Source of the DNA: Bifidobacteriaceae bacterium
GTDB lineage: Bacteria; Actinomycetota; Actinomycetes; Actinomycetales; WQXJ01
Assembly (NCBI GenBank): GCA_031278675.1
Contig: JAITJY010000276.1
Coordinates: 1-6,675, forward strand
Length of the DNA stretch: 6,675 bases
Direction of reading: 5' to 3'
Under the pieces are notes generated by a model. It was given only the letters and a program-made list of their open reading frames with translations. It had not been told where the DNA came from and ran no database searches. The position numbers and the translations under genes were made by a program. Positions 1-5,884 of the stretch are shown here, one piece after another. Each line of letters begins with the position of its first letter. Within the stretch, counting starts at the first letter, position 1.

Positions 1-11
1 TTGTTTCCCAT
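1..11 (-). CDS. Start of next operon gene (first 3 codons only)
   Basis: An ATG on the minus strand at 11-9 reads Met-Gly-Asn before the window ends. It follows the stop codon of the 689-residue TOMM protein by 7 nt and is preceded by a near-perfect Shine-Dalgarno sequence, so a real gene almost certainly starts here. Its product cannot be seen. By analogy with clusters that contain ocin-ThiF-like F proteins, where the F protein is encoded next to a YcaO cyclodehydratase, a YcaO enzyme is my first guess. A dehydrogenase or a precursor peptide are alternatives. This identity is inference only. Confidence 0.6.
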
Positions 12-18
12 GGACTAT

Positions 19-29
19 TCACCTCCTTT
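19..29 (-). promoter_or_regulatory. Strong ribosome binding site overlapping the upstream stop codon
   Basis: The minus strand reads AAAGGAGGTGA, a near-complete match to the anti-Shine-Dalgarno sequence. It lies 7 nt before the ATG at 11, and its last three bases are the TGA stop of the upstream gene. The AGG AGG codons encode the last two arginines of that protein. This arrangement suggests translational coupling and strong expression of the next gene. Confidence 0.85.
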
Positions 30-2088
30 CGACCGGGTTCTTCGCTTGTGGTGAATCGGTCGGCAAGGATCGACCGCCCAGCTCCGGAGCCGAAACGAGG
101 AGCACACGGGCTATGAGCACGAGTCCCCGGAGATCCAGTGGAGTGATATCGACCAGCACTGGGTGATGGCCTCTACGGATCGCTGTTTCCAACAGTGGCG
201 TCTCGCTGACGTGCCTCATGATAGATCCCAGCACTAGGTCTGACCCAGGGCACCGACGGAGGCACGACGAAGGGATCCGCCACATCTTGGTGCCCGCCTG
301 CCGCCATTGGGTCTTGCCTATCTGCGCCAAACCAACCACGCTCGTCAGCGCGTTCTCCACCGCGCCGAGGACTGTGTCGCCGACACCGACTAGGGCCCTC
401 CCGTCATTCTCGTTGGCCTCGACCAACACGGTTGGTACCTCGCGGTCCACAACGAGCACCGTCGGGTCAAGCCCAAATGAGCGTGCGCCCGCCAACAAGG
501 ACCGCACCAGCGAACTCCCCTCCGACCCAGCGGCGTCGAATACTTCCTCCGGTAGAACCTGGAGTACGTCGACACGACCCGCCTCAGCCTCCCGGACAGC
601 AGAAGCCCCCAGAGCGCGGAGCAAAGCAGCGTGAGCAGAGTCCTCAGACGCAGCCGCAACCGACACGTCGTTCCAGTCCGGCACGTAGCGGGCAGTCTGG
701 AGATCCCATGGCCCAGCCAATGCTGCGTCAATCGGCACGAGGACGCGGTGGCCACTAGAACTCCCGGTCAGGTCCACGGCCGACACGCATTCCATTGCGA
801 CGCCGTCCTCCCGAATCAGGGTCGTGTCAAATGACGTGAAGTCGGCTTTGGCCCGGACCGCGTTCGTCTTCGCCGCTCTGCGCGCCATGTCCAGCGCATA
901 GTGCCGCAACGCATTGTGAGCGGCGTCAACCCGCGCGGTCTGCAAGTCAGCGGAGCTGAACCCCACTACCGGTACCGAGCCACCCAGCGGATACTCAACC
1001 AGCCCCACACGCACGGGTATCTGCGGCACATCGTCATCCGCGAACCGGCCAATCGCGCCGGCCACCCTTCCAGACAACGTGGAGAGGCAATCGTACTGTG
1101 TCCCGCCCGCTGTCTCTCCGTCCATGGCGGCCGTCGGCACCTGAGGGACACCCGGTTTCAGTGCACACGGATGGTCAGGCGCGTTCTCAGCAGTCATCTC
1201 AAGCGTGTTGACATCAAGTCGGACGATCGCTGGGTCTTCCCGCAATCTGATACCACCTAGGCGGCAAAACGCCTCAAACGCGGCTGTCGACGCGATAATC
1301 TCCTTGGCGAGCTGAGGCATGGCGGCACTCGTCGAATTGGCAACAGGCATCCCCGCAGTAGCTCGCCACCACTCATCCACCCCAGTAACCGAGTTATCAG
1401 TCATGCGCATTAGCAGAGATGGAATCCGTGCCGGACCGCCACGGTCCTGCCACGGACCGAACATCAATTCGTCGCCTACGCGCAGAACAGGCAGTATCTG
1501 CGTGATGCCAACCGCCTCGACCGACATGTTGACCAAATAGTCTTGCGGCTCATCGAGTTCAGCGATCACGATCAGGTCAGCTACCCTGATATCGTTTGCG
1601 CGGACACCGTTGGGACCGAGAGACCGGATGCCACCGCGCGCGAGCGATCCGACACCGTTCTGCGACAGCTCTCGGACTATAACCTCGCGGACCGGCGTGA
1701 CGCTCCCGACAACCAACACTTGGGCGCTGAGCACAGTGCCGAACCCGACGCCCCCGTTGTCTCCCAAGTCGTTCAGCAGCATGCGCTGTGCACCAAACTG
1801 CTTGTCCATTGGTCCTGGCGGACCAAACTCGCGAACTACCCCTCTTTCAGCAAGGCATCCAAGTAGCGAATCCACTCCCTCTCGAACGTGAGTCGGAAGC
1901 CCCTCCGCAACTTCGTCGAGCGACGATCGTCCATCGAGACGTGGCGCCAAAGCTGAAACAAGCCGAAAAACCGAATCACCATTGACCGAGAACGGCGACG
2001 ACCCTGGGCTCTTTACGTACACTCCTCCGGGAATCTCCAGGAATGCCGCGTCTTGCCTGAACCGAGGGTAAAGGTATGTGGTTCCCAT
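19..2088 (-). CDS. TOMM leader-peptide-binding / thiazole-peptide maturation protein (ocin-ThiF-like F protein)
   Basis: This is probably the scaffold that binds a precursor's leader peptide and presents it to a YcaO cyclodehydratase for azoline formation. Residues 1-88 look like a winged-helix RiPP recognition element. Residues 119-210 look like an E1/ThiF Rossmann domain, but VVGSVTPV replaces the glycine-rich nucleotide loop. The usual zinc CxxC pairs are mostly lost: after FGPW (210-213) the segment reads PARIPSLL, and the HPxCxxC-like site is HPCALK (306-311), keeping one Cys. The region from about 340 onward resembles a YcaO fold. It includes the helix at 388-397 (DAAHNALRHY, where active enzymes have SxxxExxER) and a C-terminal VDITPLDL followed by ARVLL (646-664). 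No C-terminal PxPxP is present. It starts 21 nt after the permease stop with a weak GAGAGG site. Family assignment is by eye; a fused but inactive C/D protein is the alternative reading. Confidence 0.75.
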   Translation of the reverse strand: MGTTYLYPRFRQDAAFLEIPGGVYVKSPGSSPFSVNGDSVFRLVSALAPRLDGRSSLDEVAEGLPTHVREGVDSLLGCLAERGVVREFGPPGPMDKQFGAQRMLLNDLGDNGGVGFGTVLSAQVLVVGSVTPVREVIVRELSQNGVGSLARGGIRSLGPNGVRANDIRVADLIVIAELDEPQDYLVNMSVEAVGITQILPVLRVGDELMFGPWQDRGGPARIPSLLMRMTDNSVTGVDEWWRATAGMPVANSTSAAMPQLAKEIIASTAAFEAFCRLGGIRLREDPAIVRLDVNTLEMTAENAPDHPCALKPGVPQVPTAAMDGETAGGTQYDCLSTLSGRVAGAIGRFADDDVPQIPVRVGLVEYPLGGSVPVVGFSSADLQTARVDAAHNALRHYALDMARRAAKTNAVRAKADFTSFDTTLIREDGVAMECVSAVDLTGSSSGHRVLVPIDAALAGPWDLQTARYVPDWNDVSVAAASEDSAHAALLRALGASAVREAEAGRVDVLQVLPEEVFDAAGSEGSSLVRSLLAGARSFGLDPTVLVVDREVPTVLVEANENDGRALVGVGDTVLGAVENALTSVVGLAQIGKTQWRQAGTKMWRIPSSCLRRCPGSDLVLGSIMRHVSETPLLETAIRRGHHPVLVDITPLDLRGLVLIARVLLVSAPELGGRSLPTDSPQAKNPVERR

Positions 2089-2109
2089 CAGTCGCCTCTC
2101 TCGTCGTGC

Positions 2110-2943
2110 CTAGCGGTTGTCGGTAATGTCACGTCGCTTCATCAAAATGACAGCGACCCCACAGAAGACGATGCAGTACACAATGATCAGGAGCGCCGCC
2201 ATAACAGGATTGAGAACGCCAGCAACACCCGGGGTTGAAGCATCCGCGCCGGCAGCCGCGGCAAGCGACCCCGAGGCAGCGCCGAGTGTGAGCCACCTGA
2301 CGGGAGCGAACCAGGTAAGCATCGTTGCAAGGCCTGCGACGATGTTCTCAACGGCGAGGATCCAAACCAGCCCGACCGCCACGGGTGCCATAGTTCCGCG
2401 AAAGACGATGGAAGTCCCGAGCCCTACTATTGCCCAAGCCGCCGAGATTGCCCAAGACGCGCCAAAGCAAGTAACCAGACTGCCGAGGCCAGGAAACGTC
2501 GTTGTGGACCCGAGGCTGAGAGTCAGCGCGGCAGAGACAACTATTGCGGCGATGAGCGCCACCGCCACAACAATTCCCGTGGTAATGATTGCTACAGACG
2601 CCTTGGCCATGACGACCTCGGCACGACTTGGCCCTTGACTAAACCGAGCGGTCCATGTGCCCCAACGAAATTCCGGGCCGGCAACTAGAACCCCGATGAC
2701 TAGCATTATAGCTGCCCCGAACATCGGGTAGGAGCCCAAGGCAGTGGCGGGAGCGTTTTCAAGAAGAACAATACTGCGCAATCCGTCTACATCTTGCGTC
2801 GGATCGGACCGCAGGGACATGTAAACAACGAAGGGAATACCCATCGAGAAGCCCGCGAGCATAGCGCTCCAGATCGCAGAGAACAACAACGGCAAACGGC
2901 GAGCCATGACCAACTGCCATTCCGACGATAGCGCTCCTCTCAT
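2110..2943 (-). CDS. ABC-2 type transporter permease
   Basis: This is a membrane subunit of an ABC exporter, 277 residues long, a normal size for the bacitracin/lantibiotic-resistance type of ABC-2 permease. About six hydrophobic segments are visible, near residues 19-43, 72-90, 117-140, 153-179, 184-205 and 247-267, with a short basic C-terminal tail. After helix 2 comes GPEFRWGTWTARFSQGPSR, close to the E-(Y/F)-xxGTW-R motif seen in these permeases, where a conserved segment precedes the next helix. The ATG overlaps the stop of the ATPase gene by ATGA, and GGAG lies 8 nt upstream of it, so the two subunits are translationally coupled. It probably pairs with the ATPase to export the modified peptide or give self-immunity. 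The substrate is inferred from the neighbouring TOMM gene only. Confidence 0.88.
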   Translation of the reverse strand: MRGALSSEWQLVMARRLPLLFSAIWSAMLAGFSMGIPFVVYMSLRSDPTQDVDGLRSIVLLENAPATALGSYPMFGAAIMLVIGVLVAGPEFRWGTWTARFSQGPSRAEVVMAKASVAIITTGIVVAVALIAAIVVSAALTLSLGSTTTFPGLGSLVTCFGASWAISAAWAIVGLGTSIVFRGTMAPVAVGLVWILAVENIVAGLATMLTWFAPVRWLTLGAASGSLAAAAGADASTPGVAGVLNPVMAALLIIVYCIVFCGVAVILMKRRDITDNR

Positions 2944-3878
2944 GACGTCGTCTCCGCCCCAAGCGTCATCGAAAGGAAGACCTCTTCCAGTCTCGTCGGC
3001 GCGGGCTCTGCCCGGTGGACGCTGACTCCCGCTAGCACCAAGTCATGCACCAGAGCGTGAAGCTCGGTCGCTTCGATTGCCAACCTCCATCGCAGATCGT
3101 CAGGAATCGGACTACCTGGATCCACAAGGCCGCGGTCAACAAGAAGGTCCCGTGCCAACGTGCCAGGACTGGCCTCGATGAGCGCCGTCGCTCGAGATTG
3201 TTGCGATAGCACATCCGTTAGTGCCCCCTCAGCGAGTACCTTGCCACGCCGAAGGACCAGAACCCGGTCACAGACCTTTTCGACCTCCGACAAGACATGG
3301 GACGAGAGCACAACAGTCGCGCCGACCGCCGCCTTGTCACGTATGAGCTGCCGAACTGCAAGTACGCCTTCCGGATCAAGGCCGCTGGTCGGTTCGTCAA
3401 GGATGAGCAACTCGGGTGTGCCGAGCACCGCAGCGGCAAGGCCGAGGCGTTGTCCCATACCGAGCGAGTATGTTCGAAACGCCTGGTCCTGTTTGTCGAC
3501 GAGGTCCACGACTGCGAGCGCGCGATCTACGTCGTCTTCAACTAACCCCTTAGCACGGGCCAGAGCCCGCAGGTTCTGACGTGCGCTAAGCGCAGGCAAG
3601 AACGCCGGCCGCTCAATCAGAGCGCCAGTGCGCAGCAGTGTCTCCCTATCGCCAGGGCACCGACCGAGAATCGACACTGTCCCAGAATCCGTACGAACCA
3701 GCCCGAGAAGTGATCGCAGCAAAGTGCTCTTCCCCGCGCCGTTCGGCCCAAGCACTCCGTAGACAGCGCCCCACGGAACAACAAAAGACACATCGCGCAG
3801 GGCAACCGTCGCACCAAAAGCCTTGCCGACGCCGTCGGCAACCACCGCCGAGTTCTTGGGCGCATCATCGTCGGGCAC
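2940..3878 (-). CDS. ABC transporter ATP-binding protein (BcrA/DrrA type)
   Basis: This is the cytoplasmic ATPase that powers the adjacent permease. The 312 residues contain Walker A GPNGAGKST (44-52), signature YSLGMGQRLGLA (137-148), Walker B with LLILDEPTSGLDP (157-169) and the switch histidine H194 in SSHVLSEVE. At the Q-loop position it has ALIERPAFLP (86-95), with Glu in place of Gln, as is usual in bacitracin/lantibiotic-export ATPases. The C-terminal LEEVFLSMT is also typical. The start is GTG at 3878; the nearest purine-rich stretch, AGGAAG, is about 11 nt away and not strong. The small upstream ORF ends 14 nt inside this gene, so translation may depend on ribosomes terminating there. 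It overlaps the permease by 4 nt. Confidence 0.93.
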   Translation of the reverse strand: MPDDDAPKNSAVVADGVGKAFGATVALRDVSFVVPWGAVYGVLGPNGAGKSTLLRSLLGLVRTDSGTVSILGRCPGDRETLLRTGALIERPAFLPALSARQNLRALARAKGLVEDDVDRALAVVDLVDKQDQAFRTYSLGMGQRLGLAAAVLGTPELLILDEPTSGLDPEGVLAVRQLIRDKAAVGATVVLSSHVLSEVEKVCDRVLVLRRGKVLAEGALTDVLSQQSRATALIEASPGTLARDLLVDRGLVDPGSPIPDDLRWRLAIEATELHALVHDLVLAGVSVHRAEPAPTRLEEVFLSMTLGAETTS

Positions 3879-3966
3879 AGAGGCACTCGCTTCCTACTGG
3901 CAACACCTGGATTCTGGCGTTATTGGTCTTGATCGGTCTCAGTCCGCCTGTCGCGGGCACCTTCAC
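3865..3966 (-). CDS. Small ORF (33 aa) at the head of the operon; candidate precursor or leader peptide
   Basis: This is a 33-residue reading frame that begins GTG (MKVPATGGLRPIK) and ends LPVGSECLCARR. Support comes from its ribosome binding site: AAGGAGG placed 9 nt before the GTG, the best site in the window apart from the one at 19-29. The frame has a stop (TGA at 4021-4023) 18 codons upstream with no ATG, GTG or TTG between, so the GTG is the only credible start. It overlaps the ATPase start by 14 nt. The Ser and two Cys near the C-terminus are the type of residue a cyclodehydratase modifies, but there are few of them and the peptide is short for a TOMM precursor. A translational leader for the ATPase is equally possible. 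I recognise no family. Confidence 0.5.
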   Translation of the reverse strand: MKVPATGGLRPIKTNNARIQVLPVGSECLCARR

Positions 3967-3975
3967 TGTCTGGAA

Positions 3976-3982
3976 CCTCCTT
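3976..3982 (-). promoter_or_regulatory. Strong ribosome binding site for the small ORF
   Basis: The minus strand reads AAGGAGG within GAGAAGGAGGTT, 9 nt upstream of the GTG at 3966. It is much better matched and placed than anything in front of the ATPase GTG at 3878. This suggests ribosomes enter the operon here and reach the ATPase by coupling. Confidence 0.65.
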
Positions 3983-4033
3983 CTCAGGGCCAGGGACGCC
4001 AGGCCAACGGGCTTTATGCGTCAGTTCACGTTA

Positions 4034-4044
4034 CCCCCCCCCCC
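4034..4044. repeat. Mononucleotide tract C11 (G11 on the minus strand)
   Basis: Eleven consecutive C residues on the plus strand lie about 68 nt upstream of the start of the small ORF, in the probable promoter region of the minus-strand operon. It is the longest homopolymer in the window. Such tracts are prone to slippage and also to sequencing error. Confidence 0.95.
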
Positions 4045-4296
4045 GCTGCGCAACCTAGCTGGTCAAAGCACTCAAATGAGGGGGCCCATGGCTCCCGGCC
4101 GTTGCCTGACACCGACTTCTGTGGCGCGTACTCGGTCGCGGTCACAACCAGAAGCGACCGAGCAAGCTTGGGACACGCCGCGCCATGCGGGCATTCTCAT
4201 CTGAGGCAAGTACACCCGTTCCCGGAACTCTTAGCCTCGATCCACGGATCCGCATTCGCCGGGTGCGGCGTGTTTAACCGGGAAATGCCTTCTTCA

Positions 4297-5593
4297 CCTG
4301 GGAGAATAGCTGTGTAAACAGTTGCTGGTCCCCAGGATATGGAAGGCATCCCGTAGATGAAATCTTCTCACAGTGACTACATGGTCCGTGTTCACGACGC
4401 GCGGTTCGACGAGGCGAACCTCCTGGCGGCCGCGGGCGCGGTTCCCGTGATGGAGTTGGCCCGCCGTGTCGGCCTGGCAGACCTTGCGAAACAGCATGTG
4501 AAAGTCCCTACCGACAAGGGAGCGAACCCGGGCGGAAAGGTCATGGCGGTGGTCGCTGGGATGGTGATGGGCGCGGACTCGATCGACGACCTGGGGACGG
4601 TCCGGGTCGGCGCGATGTCGAAGGTCTCCGAGTTCGCGTACGCGCCTTCCACTTAGGGTCAGTTCCTGCGGAAGTTCACGTTCAGGCATGTGCGTCAACT
4701 CGACGCGGTCGCTTCGCGGCTTGTCCCGCGTCTGGCCGCGGTGAACGGGGCTGCTCGGCGAGAAGACCGCGGGCGGGCCGGTGATGGTCGACATCGACGA
4801 TTCGGTGTTGGAGGTGCACGGGTATAAGAAACAGGGCGCGGGCCGCGGCTACACCGGTAAGAAGGGGTTGAACATGTTCTTGGCGACGGTCAGCGGGAAG
4901 GGTTTCCGTCCCGTGGTGGTCGCCTCGCGGCTGCGGAAGGGGTCGGCGGCGTCTGCGAGGGGCGCGGCCCGGCTGGTGCAAGACTCTTTGAAGACGGTGT
5001 CCCGGACCCATCTGGCTGGCAGGCCCGTGGTCTTCCGCGCTGACTCGGCGTTCTTCGGGCACCCGACCATATCCGCCGCGCTCGGCGCGGGGGCGGCGGT
5101 GGTGGTGGTGACCGCCGCGCTGAACGCCGACGTCAAACGGGCCATAGCCGGGATACCGCAGGACGCGTGGGTGAAGATCAACTACACGGACGCGATCTGG
5201 GACGAGGACCAACAAAGATGGATCTCCGACGCGGAGGTAGCCGCCGTCCCGTTCACCGCGTTCGCGGCGCAACGCAAAGCCAACCACGTCAAGGGCCGCC
5301 TGGTGGTCCGCCGCGTCAAAGAGCTCAACCCGAAAGCCAAAGAAGGCCAAGACGAGCTGTTCGCTTCTTGGCGCCACCACCCGGTTTTCACCACACTCGA
5401 CGCCGCCGACTACTCGGCGGTCAAGGTAGACGAGATCTGCCGCGACCACGCGATCATCGAGCAGGTCAACTCCGACCTGAAGGCCTCCGCTATGGCCCAC
5501 TGCCCGTCAGGGATGTTCAACGCGAACGCCGCCTGGCTGGTGTTGGCAGCAATTGCCCACAACCTTCTCCGCGCCGCGGCCACGCTGACCGGG
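4297..5593 (+). mobile_element. IS1380-family insertion sequence remnant
   Basis: The element is identified from its transposase (see the pseudogene entry). The left boundary is approximate. I place it at CCTGGGAGAATAGCTGTG, about 60 nt before the transposase start, because such a spacing is common for insertion sequences and because a 6-bp CCTGGG/CCCAGG inverted pair (4297-4302, 4331-4336) lies there. No matching right-end inverted repeat is present downstream. Recognisable transposase sequence stops at about 5593, so the right end has been lost. No target-site duplication could be identified. The element cannot move by itself. Confidence 0.7.
4357..5593 (+). pseudogene. IS1380-family transposase, broken by a stop, a frameshift and C-terminal truncation
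   Basis: This is a DDE transposase remnant. The first frame (ATG 4357) includes PTDKGANPGGKVMAVVAGMV and ADSIDDL, typical of the family, and ends at TAG 4654-4656 after AYAPST. Relatives have a Leu there, so TTG to TAG is a likely single change. The same frame continues as GQFLRKFTFRHVRQLDAVASR, then is lost at GGGG (4747-4750). Removing one G restores GLLGEKTAGGPVMVDIDDSV. The rest is intact in the second frame. Likely catalytic residues are Asp in VDIDD (about 4790-4798), Asp in RADSAFFG (5042-5044) and Glu in HAIIEQV (5459-5461). Similarity ends at RAAATLTG (5593), about 410 residues in, short of the roughly 450-470 usual for the family. A weak GGAAGG site precedes the ATG. Confidence 0.88.
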
Positions 5594-5681
5594 GATACTG
5601 TCGGCGGTCGCATGATTTGGTTGGGGTTGGGTCACCGTGTTTGGGGGTGTGGGGTTTGGCTGGTGGTGGACGCGGGTGGCG

Positions 5682-5724
5682 GGGGGTCTGGGATGTCGGT
5701 TTCAGACCCCTTGGCTCGGCGCTG
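5682..5724 (+). repeat. 43-bp direct repeat, copy 1, with internal hairpin
   Basis: This copy matches 5761-5803 at 42 of 43 positions. It contains GGGGTCTG (5683-5690) and CAGACCCC (5703-5710), a perfect 8-bp inverted repeat with a 12-nt loop, followed by a shared tail TTGGCTCGGCGCTG. No T-run follows, so it is not a classical intrinsic terminator. It may be an interspersed palindromic element. Confidence 0.9.
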
Positions 5725-5760
5725 CTGTGAGGTTAAGTCTTGGCGGGGGCGCGCGAAAGT

Positions 5761-5803
5761 GGGGGTCTGGGATGTCGGTTTCAGACCCTTTGGCTCGGCG
5801 CTG
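5761..5803 (+). repeat. 43-bp direct repeat, copy 2, with internal hairpin
   Basis: This copy is offset 79 nt from the first. The stem is GGGTCTG (5763-5769) with CAGACCC (5782-5788). The only difference between copies is C to T at 5789, at the base of the stem, where pairing could persist as G-U in a plus-strand RNA. Conservation of both stem and tail suggests a unit that is repeated as a whole. Confidence 0.9.
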
Positions 5804-5814
5804 GGCGCTGGCGG

Positions 5815-5881
5815 CTATGCGGGCGTGGCTTTGAGTGCGTCGATGCGGGCTTCGAGGCGGGCGATGGTGCGTTCGCGCGTC
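5815..5881 (-). pseudogene. Possible C-terminal tail of a minus-strand gene
   Basis: The minus strand here reads RERTIARLEARIDALKATPA followed by TAG at 5815-5817. The regular charged and leucine-rich spacing suggests an amphipathic or coiled-coil C-terminal helix, as found at the ends of some transposases and regulators. Upstream of it (above about 5882) the sequence is clearly coding for the MFS transporter on the other strand, so only a fragment would remain. It is short, and GC-rich DNA can give such a pattern by chance. Confidence 0.25.
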
Positions 5882-5884
5882 ACG

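Larger units (their letters stand above)
3967..4296. other. Intergenic region upstream of the operon; no convincing gene
   Basis: Plus-strand open frames here continue from inside the ATPase gene and look like chance GC-rich frames. A 42-codon minus frame (4072-4200) lacks a ribosome binding site. The operon promoter should lie here on the minus strand. I see only weak candidates: CATAAA at 4018-4013, and a TTGCGC/TAACGT pair flanking the G tract with a 14-nt spacer. No operator or riboswitch could be recognised. Confidence 0.5.
5594..5884. other. Junction region between transposase remnant and MFS transporter
   Basis: After the transposase similarity ends, the plus strand becomes strongly G-rich (5619-5690). 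This is followed by two hairpin-forming 43-bp direct repeats and by a stretch that makes best sense as the end of a minus-strand gene. No complete gene is visible. The frame shared by the transposase's second half and the transporter stays open through here, but the predicted residues (rich in Gly, Trp, Val, then Arg and Ser) look non-native. Confidence 0.6.

Noticed and set aside
4072..4200. 42-codon minus-strand frame with a Cys/Ser-containing middle (SQACSVASGC), considered as a RiPP precursor
   Set aside because: No Shine-Dalgarno before its ATG, heterocyclisable residues are in the middle and not at the end, and it lies far from the operon start. Chance frames of this size are expected.
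3823..4317. 164-codon plus-strand frame across the intergenic region
   Set aside because: It begins inside the ATPase gene on the opposite strand, has no ribosome binding site and no family-like features; typical GC-rich chance frame.
4297..4336. CCTGGG/CCCAGG pair considered as a complete terminal inverted repeat of the element
   Set aside because: Both arms lie at the same end of the element, and no matching right end exists, so it was kept only as an approximate boundary marker.
4682..5500. 272-codon minus-strand frame opposite the transposase
   Set aside because: Rich in Arg, His and Gly with no recognisable motif, and fully antisense to clear transposase coding sequence.
5683..5710. 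Hairpin considered as an intrinsic terminator for the transposase
   Set aside because: No U-run after the stem on either strand, and the structure is part of a longer repeated unit.
5682..5803. Two repeats considered as a minimal CRISPR array
   Set aside because: Only two copies, one spacer-like gap of 36 nt, no cas genes, and the repeat tail resembles a dispersed palindromic element.
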